Shown: positions 1-7,084, counted from the stretch's first letter. The stretch: DNA of 11,214 nucleotides from an uncultured Eubacteriales bacterium (GCA_934526185.1 CAKTAA010000070.1:1-11214), one strand, 5' to 3'. A program made the numbers and translations. The notes: generated by a model not told the origin, from the letters alone.

Positions 1-375
1 CATAGCCGGACTTGGAAACGATGTAGGTGTAGTCTCCGTTAACCAGCTCGTAGGTTCCATCGGTCTCGGGTTCAACCACAGCGCCTTCAGAATTTTTGAC
101 AACGATAGTCGCATCATTGGGAGTAACTGCAATGGTCACGGTGTGAGAGGGCACATCGGGAACGTCGATAGTGAGGGAAACAGTGATAGTCTTATTCTCG
201 CCGTTCACGGTGAAGCTGTCTCTCTTGGTATCATAGCCGGACTTGGAAACGATGTAGGTGTAGTCTCCGTTAACCAGCTCGTAGGTTCCATCGGTCTCGG
301 GTTCAACCGCAGCACCTTCAGAATTATTGACAACGATAGTCGCATCATTGGGAGTAACTGCAATGGTCACGGTGT
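1..375 (-). repeat. Tandem in-gene repeat, 231-bp period (77 residues)
   Basis: Bases 1-144 and 232-375 match at 141 of 144 positions (differences: a/g at 78, one silent change in an Ala codon, and t/a in an Asn/Lys codon). The period of 231 bp is exactly 77 codons, so the reading frame is kept. The repeat encodes the PEGA-like unit of the secreted protein. The first copy is cut by the window edge, so the total number of copies is unknown. Near identity at DNA level suggests recent duplication or gene conversion. Confidence 0.9.
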
Positions 376-3300
376 AGACAGGCTCAACACCGTATACAGT
401 CTTGCCCCCGCCGTCCACATAAGACTTGAGGATATATCCGTCAGCAAGATAAGCCTCTGCACTGTTGTCCACAAAAGTACCACCGGAAACTACGATTGTC
501 GGTTTGGAGTCATTCTCCTTACCAGTAGCAAAGCTGTATTCAATTGCCTTGCTTTCAAAACTGCCTCCGTCAATAGAAACATTCACTTTGGCAAAGCTGT
601 CGCCAAAAGAGTAAACGCTGATAGCGGGTTCGCCTTCCTTGCCGGAAAGAGCTCCGCCATTAATCGTAAGCTCAGCCATTTTTTCGGAGGTAGCGGAAGA
701 ACCGGGAAGATGAACCCAAATAGCATAGTAACCACCTTCAATAGTGCCGCCGTTGATCTCAACCTTATTTGCTATGGTTGTGCTGTTGCAGAACATTCGG
801 ATCGCATCTTGCCCGTCAAGGTGAACGATGTGGCCGCCATTTACGATGAGGGTACCGCCGAGGAGGTTATCGATAGGAATACAATAGCCGTCACCTGTAG
901 CATTCTCAATTCTGCCGCCGTTAATCGTGAGATGGCCTGTGTTGTTGATTGTGTTGTTCGCATAAGCGGGAAATCCAGCCGTCCATTCTGTATCCGGATT
1001 TGTTGCGGAAGATGTGATTTTACCTGTACCCGCCGAACTTGTGTCATCGATAACAAGCGTTCCCTTATTATCGATGAGAGCAGTAGATGCGGCGGCATTG
1101 GAAATTCCAGAAATAACCTGACCGTTAAGGTCGAGCTTTATATTTTTGTCGCTCGAAATGGTGATGCCTGTTCCAACGAGCTGAATATTTGCAATAACTT
1201 TAACAGTATCGCCAGGATCGGCTGCGTCAATGGCTGCCTGCAGGGTAGTGTAGCCAACACCGTCAATAGCAGCTGCAAAAACATTCTGCTCAGGATCGAT
1301 GATAACACCGTAGGTACCGTCATTGTTTTCCTCGAACGTATAGCCATCATTCTCGGCGTATATCTCGCTGTAATTGGTGGCAAAGGTACCGCCGGTGATG
1401 GAGATCGCATTGTTAATATCGCCATCACTCGCATAGCTGAAGATACCATACTCGCCGTTGAGAGTACCACCACTAACAGAGGCAGCGCCCATGACCATGC
1501 TGGTAGTTACAGCGCCATTCAGTGCAACATTGCCGTTGATGATTGCATCACCGGACACGGAAACGCTTGCATTTGCAGCACTCTGACCGTTGCTGTAGAC
1601 ATATACCGCGAGGTTATAGGTGCTCTCGTTGGACTTCAGTTCACCGCCACTAATATTCAGAGCCATCTCGGGAGCTGCTGCTGAAGCGCCTCCGGGCAGA
1701 TGGAACTGAACTGCGCGGGTACCTTCGATATAGCCGCCGCTGATATTTACAGTATTTGCTGCAGTGCCGAAGGACACCTGACGGATAGCGTGACCATTGA
1801 GGTTCAGAATCCTGCCGCCCTTTACATTCAGAGTTGCTCCTGCGTTGGTGTTGATTGCATAACTGGCGTGACTCATAGCGGCAGTGGTATTTTCCACGGT
1901 ACCTGCCTCAATAGTCAGAGTGCCCTCATTCTGGATGGTTGCGTTATCATAACTATAGGAGGAGTCAGCATTACCGATGTACTTGTAGCTGAGCTTGCCG
2001 TTCTGTTCCTCACTGCTATCGGTAATGGTTAAAATCCCCTTATTGACGATCATATCGTCGGCCTTGCTCTCGGTAGTCTCGTAAGATACGGTCTTGCCGT
2101 TCAGATCAATGATAATCTCGTCATCAGCAGTGACAAGCAGTTTTTCGGTCAATTCCACATCTGTCAAAACAGTAATGGTATCACCGTCAGCTGCAGTGTT
2201 AATAGCAGTCTGCAAGGTCGTATACTTATCCGCTTCAATCTGTGCTACCCAAGTATCGGAGTTGTTTACGATCTCGCCATCCTGAGTTCCAGAGGAATTA
2301 TCATATGCAAAAAGGTGCTTGCAATTTGCTGAGATATTATCCAAAGTAGTGGTTGAAATGTTATTTTCCACATTCACAGTCTGCTGAGGAAGATTACCTC
2401 CGACAGTTTCGCTAAACTGCATACTGCCGACTATGCCGCCGGCAAAGGTTGCTGCTGTAATGGTTGCTGCCGTGTTTTCATTTCCTGTCACATTTGCAGC
2501 GTTATATACTACGCCAGCAATACCACCGGCATCGTTGCCGCCTGCGACAGAACCGCTGTTCTTGTTACCGGAGACTTCAATCACTTCTCCAAAACCGTAA
2601 TCATCACTGGGATAACCGGGATAGCGAACCCAACCGATGATACCGCCGGTACCGTATCCGGAACCGGTGTTTGTGACATTGGCAGTGTTTGTACAGCCAA
2701 TAACAGAACCGGCAATTTTCTGTTCACCAACAATGCCGCCGACATCCGCATTACTACCGGAGATCGCGCCTGTGTTTGTGCAGTTAATAATATCTGCGGT
2801 GGAAAGACCAACAATACCGCCAACGCCCAATGGACCGCTAACGGTGCCATTGTTTTTACAGCCGCTAACCGTCATGGTTTTGCCTGAGGCAGTATAATAT
2901 GCTGCACCTGCGATTCCGCCAATATTATACACACTACCCGTGATAGATGCATTATTTGTGCAGTTGCTGATGGTTCCCTCATAGGTCATTGCACCGACAA
3001 TACCGCCAACATACTTTGCGCCGCTGATGGTGCCGTCTACCGTAATGCTTGAAACAGAAGAATTGCCGACCATCAGACGAACTGCCGCACCAACACGCTC
3101 ACCGGTGCCGGTAATAGCTACGCTATCCAACACAAGATTTTTAACTGTAGCGTTGTCCACCACTCCGAACAGGCAGTTAGTCAATCCGGAAATGGTGTAG
3201 TTGCCGCCATCGAATGTGCCCTTGAAGGCATTGCCAGTATAACTGGGACTATCAATGGCCGCATTACCGATAGGAGTCCAGTCGTCGGAAAGAGTAATGT

Positions 3301-3478
3301 TGCTTGTTAAGACAACAGTCTTTCCAGCGTAATCGGTGCCGCTATTAACGGTCTGTGCGAATGCTTTTAATTCATTTTCGTTGCTGATCGTCAAATCAGC
3401 ATCTGCTGCCAGTGCTGCAGGAGGCATCGCAACAATCAAGCAGAACGTCAGCAGTATAGCAAGAATTCTTTTTTTCAT
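1..3478 (-). CDS. Large secreted surface repeat protein, GLUG and beta-helix modules, PEGA-like tail (3' end beyond window)
   Basis: The minus frame is open from ATG 3478 to the window edge, 1159 codons without a stop. It begins with a classic signal peptide: MKKR, a hydrophobic core at residues 5-18, and a likely ALA-A cleavage near residue 24. Residues about 150-355 carry repeated GGIVG/GGIAG turns spaced by N-C-T/N-T-G strands, typical of GLUG-motif proteins. Two tandem modules follow, each opening with a YTTLQ-A-I-A-DGDT motif (near residues 418 and 741) and continuing as xISGGxI/LNGG ladders typical of right-handed beta-helix (pectin-lyase-like) folds. From residue about 1035 come 77-residue PEGA-like repeats (TPNDATIVV, SEGA, VNGDYTYIVSKSGY). 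AAAGAGGT at 3486-3493 is the ribosome binding site, eight bases before ATG. No cell-wall anchor is visible because the C-terminus is missing. Likely exported and surface-exposed; adhesion is only a guess. The gene lies just beyond an invertible promoter segment that may control it. Confidence 0.85.
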   Translation of the reverse strand, partial: MKKRILAILLTFCLIVAMPPAALAADADLTISNENELKAFAQTVNSGTDYAGKTVVLTSNITLSDDWTPIGNAAIDSPSYTGNAFKGTFDGGNYTISGLTNCLFGVVDNATVKNLVLDSVAITGTGERVGAAVRLMVGNSSVSSITVDGTISGAKYVGGIVGAMTYEGTISNCTNNASITGSVYNIGGIAGAAYYTASGKTMTVSGCKNNGTVSGPLGVGGIVGLSTADIINCTNTGAISGSNADVGGIVGEQKIAGSVIGCTNTANVTNTGSGYGTGGIIGWVRYPGYPSDDYGFGEVIEVSGNKNSGSVAGGNDAGGIAGVVYNAANVTGNENTAATITAATFAGGIVGSMQFSETVGGNLPQQTVNVENNISTTTLDNISANCKHLFAYDNSSGTQDGEIVNNSDTWVAQIEADKYTTLQTAINTAADGDTITVLTDVELTEKLLVTADDEIIIDLNGKTVSYETTESKADDMIVNKGILTITDSSEEQNGKLSYKYIGNADSSYSYDNATIQNEGTLTIEAGTVENTTAAMSHASYAINTNAGATLNVKGGRILNLNGHAIRQVSFGTAANTVNISGGYIEGTRAVQFHLPGGASAAAPEMALNISGGELKSNESTYNLAVYVYSNGQSAANASVSVSGDAIINGNVALNGAVTTSMVMGAASVSGGTLNGEYGIFSYASDGDINNAISITGGTFATNYSEIYAENDGYTFEENNDGTYGVIIDPEQNVFAAAIDGVGYTTLQAAIDAADPGDTVKVIANIQLVGTGITISSDKNIKLDLNGQVISGISNAAASTALIDNKGTLVIDDTSSAGTGKITSSATNPDTEWTAGFPAYANNTINNTGHLTINGGRIENATGDGYCIPIDNLLGGTLIVNGGHIVHLDGQDAIRMFCNSTTIANKVEINGGTIEGGYYAIWVHLPGSSATSEKMAELTINGGALSGKEGEPAISVYSFGDSFAKVNVSIDGGSFESKAIEYSFATGKENDSKPTIVVSGGTFVDNSAEAYLADGYILKSYVDGGGKTVYGVEPVYTVTIAVTPNDATIVVNNSEGAAVEPETDGTYELVNGDYTYIVSKSGYDTKRDSFTVNGENKTITVSLTIDVPDVPSHTVTIAVTPNDATIVVKNSEGAVVEPETDGTYELVNGDYTYIVSKSGY

Positions 3479-3512
3479 GTTATTTACCTCTTTCAACAAT
3501 TATTTGTATCGG

Positions 3513-3540
3513 ATTATACCGAATAGAATACGGATATAAA
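3513..3540 (-). promoter_or_regulatory. Possible fixed promoter just upstream of the secreted-protein gene
   Basis: On the minus strand TATAAT (3513-3518) lies 16 bp downstream of TTTATA (3535-3540), four of six matches to the -35 consensus. Transcription would start near 3506, giving a leader of about 28 bases before ATG 3478. CGG and CCG flank the -10 hexamer symmetrically, so a bound regulator is conceivable. The region is AT-rich, so chance matches are likely. It matters because it would give expression independent of the nearby invertible promoter. Confidence 0.3.
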
Positions 3541-3542
3541 AT

Positions 3543-3626
3543 TTATCCGCCACCGCCTTTCAGTTTACACATGGAAATACTGTTAGGTATTTTGCAGAAT
3601 GCTCTGCAATTATTCAATTCTGTCAT
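3543..3626 (-). CDS. Small 27-codon ORF between the invertible segment and the secreted-protein gene
   Basis: ATG at 3624-3626 is preceded by GGAGGTGG (3631-3638), one of the strongest Shine-Dalgarno sequences in the window, at about 7 bases from its GGAGG core. The ORF runs 27 codons to TAA at 3543-3545, begins MTELNNCRAFC and ends KLKGGGG, with three cysteines. Nothing known is recognised. It lies 28 bases from the left inverted repeat and 64 bases upstream of the secreted-protein start, so it would be first on the transcript when the invertible promoter faces this way. It could be a leader peptide, a small secreted or modified peptide, or an unused strong ribosome binding site. A 7-bp hairpin (TTGCAGA/TCTGCAA, 3592-3609) falls within it. 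Confidence 0.4.
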   Translation of the reverse strand: MTELNNCRAFCKIPNSISMCKLKGGGG

Positions 3627-3653
3627 TGCTCCACCTCCATATATGCGATTCGG

Positions 3654-3670
3654 AAATGTCTACTTTTTCG
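3654..3670 (+). repeat. Left inverted repeat / recombinase crossover site
   Basis: AAATGTCTACTTTTTCG occurs here and as its exact reverse complement at 3776-3792. Widened to 3651-3670, the site is an imperfect dyad: CGgAAAtGT, central CT (3660-3661), ACtTTTtCG, with 14 of 20 positions symmetric. Small serine recombinases bind such paired half-sites and cut at a central two-base overlap. The non-palindromic CT gives the site a direction. Confidence 0.85.
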
Positions 3671-3717
3671 AAACATAAAAATCTACAATTTAACACTGTA
3701 TTTTTCAGCCATTTGTA

Positions 3718-3746
3718 TTGAAAAATCCAATAAATCATAGTATAAT
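3718..3746 (+). promoter_or_regulatory. Promoter inside the invertible segment, currently pointing right
   Basis: TTGAAA (3718-3723, five of six to consensus), a 17-bp spacer and a perfect TATAAT (3741-3746) form a strong sigma-A type promoter. Transcription would start near 3753 and run through the right inverted repeat into the 3' end of the recombinase gene, antisense to it. No comparable promoter facing left was found within the segment in this orientation. Confidence 0.75.
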
Positions 3747-3775
3747 CATTGTGTACTGTAGCGGATATAGAAATC

Positions 3776-3792
3776 CGAAAAAGTAGACATTT
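3776..3792 (-). repeat. Right inverted repeat / recombinase crossover site
   Basis: This is the exact reverse complement of the 17 bases at 3654-3670. The central dinucleotide reads AG at 3785-3786, CT on the opposite strand, so the two cores are in inverted orientation as inversion requires. The arm overlaps the recombinase stop codon (3791-3793). That stop lies outside the crossover core, so inversion would leave the recombinase protein unchanged. Confidence 0.85.
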
Positions 3793-4414
3793 ATAGATTT
3801 TCAGTTGAATTCGGTAATCCCAACTTTTCGAATCGGCGGGCCTTGTCGAAAAACGAGCTGACCGGCATATTGCAGACTGCAGCGGCCTGTTTCACACTGA
3901 TATTCTTCGATCTCCATGCTTTGTGTACCTCATAGAAGTTCTCCGGCAGAGGTAATGGCGGCCTACCGAACTTCACGCCTTTGGCTTTTGCCGCAGCAAT
4001 TCCCTCGGCTTGGCGCTGACGGATATTGGTTCGCTCATTCTCTGCCACAAAGGACAGAACCTGCAGAACAATGTCCGACAGGAATGTTCCCATCAGATCT
4101 TTGCCGCGGCGGGTATCCAACAGCGGCATATCCAACACAACAATGTCGATGCCTTTTTCCTTGGTCAGATGCCGCCACTGCTGCAGAATTTCTTCATAGT
4201 TTCTTCCCAGACGGTCAATGCTCTTGATATAGAGCAGATCGTCTTTTTTTATTTTACGGAGGAGTTTCTTATACTGCGGTCGGTTAAAATCTTTGCCTGA
4301 CTGTTTATCCAGAAAGATATTCTGCTCCAGTACTCCTACCTCTTTTAACGCTATCAGCTGCCGATCCTCATTCTGGTCACGGCTGCTGACGCGGATGTAG
4401 CCCCAAGTGTTCAT
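3791..4414 (-). CDS. Small serine recombinase, resolvase/invertase family
   Basis: The 207-residue protein has all landmarks of the small serine recombinase family. Y6-I-R-V-S10 holds the catalytic serine with Arg8. S65-x-D67-R68-LG-R71 supplies the conserved active-site residues. ENER at 125-128 starts the long dimerisation helix, followed by RQRQAEGIAAAKAKGVKFGRP, and the C-terminal 155-195 region forms a Hin-like helix-turn-helix. The length fits DNA invertases and resolvases. AAGGAG lies about 8 bases before the ATG. Such enzymes make double-strand breaks through a 5'-phosphoserine link and rejoin after subunit rotation. Its stop codon lies in one arm of the inverted-repeat pair, so that segment is the obvious substrate. 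No transposase, phage or transposon gene is nearby, favouring a dedicated invertase over a transposon resolvase. No clear promoter was found upstream of it. Confidence 0.93.
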   Translation of the reverse strand: MNTWGYIRVSSRDQNEDRQLIALKEVGVLEQNIFLDKQSGKDFNRPQYKKLLRKIKKDDLLYIKSIDRLGRNYEEILQQWRHLTKEKGIDIVVLDMPLLDTRRGKDLMGTFLSDIVLQVLSFVAENERTNIRQRQAEGIAAAKAKGVKFGRPPLPLPENFYEVHKAWRSKNISVKQAAAVCNMPVSSFFDKARRFEKLGLPNSTENL

Positions 4415-4507
4415 TTTCAGTCTCCTTTTTATTTTCTCATAGACAGTTCGTCCTTTCGGTTCCGTATATAATTATCCATAAAAATGCGACCAGCGGTGGT
4501 GCGCCGC

Positions 4508-4544
4508 AAAAGCAAAGACAGCCACGATTTCTCGTGACTGTCTT
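4508..4544 (-). terminator. Probable Rho-independent terminator upstream of the recombinase gene
   Basis: AAGACAG and CTGTCTT (4515-4521 and 4538-4544) pair, with a c/a mismatch and then CACGA/TCGTG around a four-base loop. On the minus strand the hairpin is followed by TGCTTTTGC, a short broken T-tract. It would stop transcription coming from the remnant at 4590-4783 before the recombinase gene. Confidence 0.5.
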
Positions 4545-4589
4545 GCAATATGCTGATTATGAATTTCCGTTGTCGCTACTAAAATTTTT

Positions 4590-4783
4590 TTAGTCCAGCG
4601 GTTTGTACTCAGTTACTGCTTTGAAATAATATTCCGGATCGCCGTTAAACACCAACTCTGCATAACCAACCGGGATATTATAAATCAGGTATTCAACTCT
4701 ACAGCGATGGTGCCGTCCGAATATCTCGGCTCCACACAACTGGTATCCATGTTATATTCTGCGGATAATAAGGATTTTACCAA
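4590..4783 (-). pseudogene. Short frameshifted gene remnant, function unknown
   Basis: A strong AAGGAGGA (4787-4794) precedes a TTG at 4783 that reads MVKSLLSAEYNMDTSCVEPR and on to DGTIAVE, then stops soon after. In another minus frame, without a gap, the sequence continues as EYLIYNIPVGYAELVFNGDP through AVTEYKPLD to TAA at 4590-4592. Both pieces look like real protein, and one inserted base near 4693 would join them into about 63 residues. No family is recognised. It may be a decayed small gene, a sequencing indel or chance. The longer open frame upstream of 4783 is not credible, because its first half is a terminator hairpin. Confidence 0.35.
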
Positions 4784-4798
4784 AGATCCTCCTTGTCT

Positions 4799-4846
4799 GA
4801 TAAAAATGAAAATCCCGTCTGACTTCCTGTTAGAAATCAAACGGGA
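4799..4846 (-). terminator. Rho-independent terminator downstream of the lipoprotein gene
   Basis: On the minus strand TCCCGT-T-TGA pairs with TCA-G-ACGGGA (4813-4846), making an imperfect stem of about 13 bp. It is followed by ATTTTCATTTTTA (4799-4812), a good T-rich tail. It lies about 105 bases after the stop of the lipoprotein gene and separates it from the remnant and recombinase locus. Confidence 0.65.
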
Positions 4847-4951
4847 GCTGTCCGTATGCACCTCGGAAACCGTCAACTAACAGTTGATAAGCGAATTCGT
4901 TCCTTATCACTGTTCAGCCATCTGCTTTATGAGCCTGTATTTATAAATTCT

Positions 4952-5506
4952 TCAGGTCTGTTCGGAAAAAACTGTACTGTAGTTTTCCTGTGTCGGCAAT
5001 ATTTCTGACTCCATATTTTGAAAGATGACAGTCAGCCGTCTCTCATCGTCGGAGACAATATATTCATAATTGCGGGCGCCTGCACCGATTTTCGTATGGA
5101 TATTATCGTCCGCTATGGAAAGCTGCAGTGCGTCATATAACCGATTATATGACGCGACCGTGAGCTCCTGCTCTGCCGCCTGAATAAATGTCATGATGTA
5201 ATACGTATATATATCGGTATCCTCAGGGGATGCTCCGGCTTTGCTAAGAATGAGCGATGCCTGATAAAGGGAGTCTGTTGACCGATCCGATAGCCATGTA
5301 ATGCTTATATTGGCTGTGATCTGTATGATATTTACGCCATCCGATGTAATTTGTACCTCCGGCAGTTCGCCGAAATCATCACGTACTAAACTTTGCAGCC
5401 GTTCCGAAAATTCCGCAGATGTTATTTCACGGTCACCGGCGCAGGCAGTACAGCACAGTATTGCCAGAAGAAGTATGAAGCTGTATAATTTTTTCCATCC
5501 GGTCAT
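4952..5506 (-). CDS. Small putative lipoprotein, unknown function
   Basis: The predicted protein is 184 residues, starting MTGWKKLYSF, with a short positive N-terminus, a hydrophobic stretch (LLLAILCC) and a cysteine in TAC-AG-D that may be the lipidation site. This lipobox is imperfect, having Cys rather than Leu at -3. The mature part is acidic and soluble-looking, and no known domain is recognised. ATG 5504-5506 is chosen because AAAAGGAA (5512-5519) sits about 5 bases upstream; an ATG 14 codons earlier in the same frame has no such site. It is the last gene before a strong terminator and 214 bases from hom, so it is probably transcribed alone. Its role and partners cannot be read from the context. 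Confidence 0.7.
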   Translation of the reverse strand: MTGWKKLYSFILLLAILCCTACAGDREITSAEFSERLQSLVRDDFGELPEVQITSDGVNIIQITANISITWLSDRSTDSLYQASLILSKAGASPEDTDIYTYYIMTFIQAAEQELTVASYNRLYDALQLSIADDNIHTKIGAGARNYEYIVSDDERRLTVIFQNMESEILPTQENYSTVFSEQT

Positions 5507-5720
5507 GGCAATTCCTTTTCTATTGTTTTCGGCATATATGTACGGCATACTGAAAATGACGGCGGTTAGTCGGACTCGAAGTACATCGTCTCCGTCCGCG
5601 TGCGTGTGCCGGACACAAGGTGACTGCTCCTGTCGGCACAGCTCGTGCTAATCAAGAGAAGTTTCGTTTCTGCCTGCTGCAAAACAGCTTCGCCGTCGGG
5701 AGCAGGAGCAACCCATTGCG

Positions 5721-6962
5721 TTATAAGATTCGGAGTACAGCATCAGGCGTGCCGAGTCCGCTCATCCGCTCTTCCAGCTCTTTAAGAGACATTTTTTCCG
5801 TCACAAAGGATAGGTATCCGTTCATTTCGTCCGATTTTGTCAAAAATTCTACCGGTCCTACGTCCTTGAGGATCGCCTGACACCCTTCGGCAAAGCTTTC
5901 TGCGGGCATTCGCACATAGAAAGAGAACGCCATTTCCCTGTAATCGGCAAGATAGGATTCAGGCGCGGCGGTCCATGAAATGGCAGCGGTATCGCCGTTC
6001 TTTCCCGTTGCGATGTCAATCATATCAGCGACCACAGCGCTTGCTGTCGGAAGATTTCCGGCGCCCTTTCCGTAAAACATGACGTCGCCAACCGCATTCC
6101 CTCTCACCAGAATGCCATTGTAGACATCCTCGATGTTTGCCAGTTGGTTGTCATAAGGTACAATACAGGGGAACACTGCCATATATATCCCAGCCTCCGG
6201 ATCGGACGGTTCTTTAAGTCCGGCGTATCCTATCAGCTTCACGGCGCCGCCGTACTTTGCAGCGTCGCGAACCTGTTCGGGCGTGACAGCGGAAATGCCC
6301 TCGGTTTTTACCTTGGAAGGATTCACCGCCTTGCCAAACGCGAGTGCGGCGAGAATGCAGATTTTACGGCAGGTATCGATGCCGTCAATGTCTGACGCCG
6401 GATTCCGTTCCGCATATCCCTTTTCCTGCGCTGACTTGAGCGCCGCATCAAAGCTTTCATTCTTCTTTATCATCTGTGTCAGGATATAGTTTGTCGTTCC
6501 GTTCAGAATGCCGTTGATTTCAAAAATTTCATTTGCGGCAAGACAGATGTTGATGGGGCGGATAATCGGTATACCGCCGCCAACGCTCGCTTCAAACAGA
6601 TAGCGCACATTGTGCTCGCGTGCAGCTTTCAGAAGCTGTGCACCGAAGCCTGCGACAAGCTCCTTGTTTGATGTTACCACATGCTTGCCTGCTTCAAGGG
6701 CGGCGAGACTGAATTCATATGCGGGATGAATGCCGCCGATAAGCTCGGCGACGATACTCACATCGGGATCTCTCAGAATGATGTCGATGTCCTTTACCAC
6801 CCGGTCAGCCAGCGGATGGCCGGAAAGGTCCCGAATGTCCAGTATGTATTTGATGTTGATTTCTTCTCCGATTTTTTTGGAAATGTTTTTTGTATTTTCG
6901 CAGAGCACCTCGGCGACCCCGCCGCCTACCGTACCCAGTCCCAGTATTGCAATCTGTACCAT
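5721..6962 (-). CDS. hom: Homoserine dehydrogenase
   Basis: It catalyses the NAD(P)H-dependent reduction of aspartate semialdehyde to homoserine, in the aspartate-family pathway to threonine and methionine. The 413-residue protein opens with a Rossmann motif, G8-L-G-T-V-G-G-G, then has SNKELV (98-103), GGGIPII (128-134) and the family signature A178-x3-GYAERNPASDIDGID-x3-K200. D196 and K200 match the family's catalytic Asp and Lys. The last 80 or so residues correspond to the regulatory ACT region but are divergent and short. ATG 6962 with GAGAGTGG about 9 bases upstream is preferred; an in-frame GTG at 6974 is possible but has its purine tract too close. No other threonine pathway genes are adjacent. 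The recR stop is over 100 bases upstream, so co-transcription is uncertain. Confidence 0.95.
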   Translation of the reverse strand: MVQIAILGLGTVGGGVAEVLCENTKNISKKIGEEINIKYILDIRDLSGHPLADRVVKDIDIILRDPDVSIVAELIGGIHPAYEFSLAALEAGKHVVTSNKELVAGFGAQLLKAAREHNVRYLFEASVGGGIPIIRPINICLAANEIFEINGILNGTTNYILTQMIKKNESFDAALKSAQEKGYAERNPASDIDGIDTCRKICILAALAFGKAVNPSKVKTEGISAVTPEQVRDAAKYGGAVKLIGYAGLKEPSDPEAGIYMAVFPCIVPYDNQLANIEDVYNGILVRGNAVGDVMFYGKGAGNLPTASAVVADMIDIATGKNGDTAAISWTAAPESYLADYREMAFSFYVRMPAESFAEGCQAILKDVGPVEFLTKSDEMNGYLSFVTEKMSLKELEERMSGLGTPDAVLRIL

Positions 6963-7084
6963 GAATTTGTCCACTCTCTTTCTGCCGCCGGCTGTAAGTG
7001 TTCAGGAACATTTTACTGACTCTATTTTAACAGCGCGTCCCGCACCGGTTTCGCATCCGGTTGTTTGGGGAAACGCGTATACCT

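Larger units (their letters stand above)
3654..3792. other. Putative invertible promoter segment (serine-recombinase switch)
   Basis: A 139-bp segment is bounded by perfect 17-bp inverted repeats and contains a near-consensus promoter. It lies directly between the 3' end of a small serine recombinase gene and a small ORF plus secreted-protein gene. As sequenced the promoter points right, away from those two genes. Inversion about the repeats (position p maps to 7446 minus p) would place the -10 hexamer at 3700-3705 on the minus strand, starting transcription near 3693 toward both. Recombinase, inverted repeats and internal promoter next to a surface-protein gene match the known plan of invertible phase-variation promoters. 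Actual inversion is inferred, not seen. Confidence 0.8.

Noticed and set aside
143..1684. A 513-codon open frame on the plus strand
   Set aside because: It is antisense to the secreted repeat protein. The repetitive, low-stop codon use of that gene opens the opposite frame; the plus-strand product has no recognisable domain and no ribosome binding site, while the minus frame has signal peptide, start and family motifs.
2400..3010. Repeated short motifs as a possible CRISPR-like array
   Set aside because: The repeats are irregular codon-level GGIVG/GGIAG motifs inside an open reading frame, without constant DNA repeats or equal spacers.
3592..3609. Hairpin TTGCAGA/TCTGCAA as a terminator before the secreted-protein gene
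   Set aside because: The stem is 7 bp and no T-tract follows on either strand, so it should not block a transcript from the invertible promoter.
4685..4876. A 63-codon minus-strand open frame starting at TTG 4876
   Set aside because: Its first half is the terminator hairpin and T-tail at 4799-4846, and the TTG follows an in-frame stop with no ribosome binding site. Only the part from 4783 might be real.
5549..5720. Possible tRNA or small RNA in the hom-lipoprotein gap (a TTCGAGTCC match)
   Set aside because: The bases around the match do not pair as a T-arm and no acceptor stem or anticodon arm could be drawn. Only short GTCCG/CGGAC dyads are visible.
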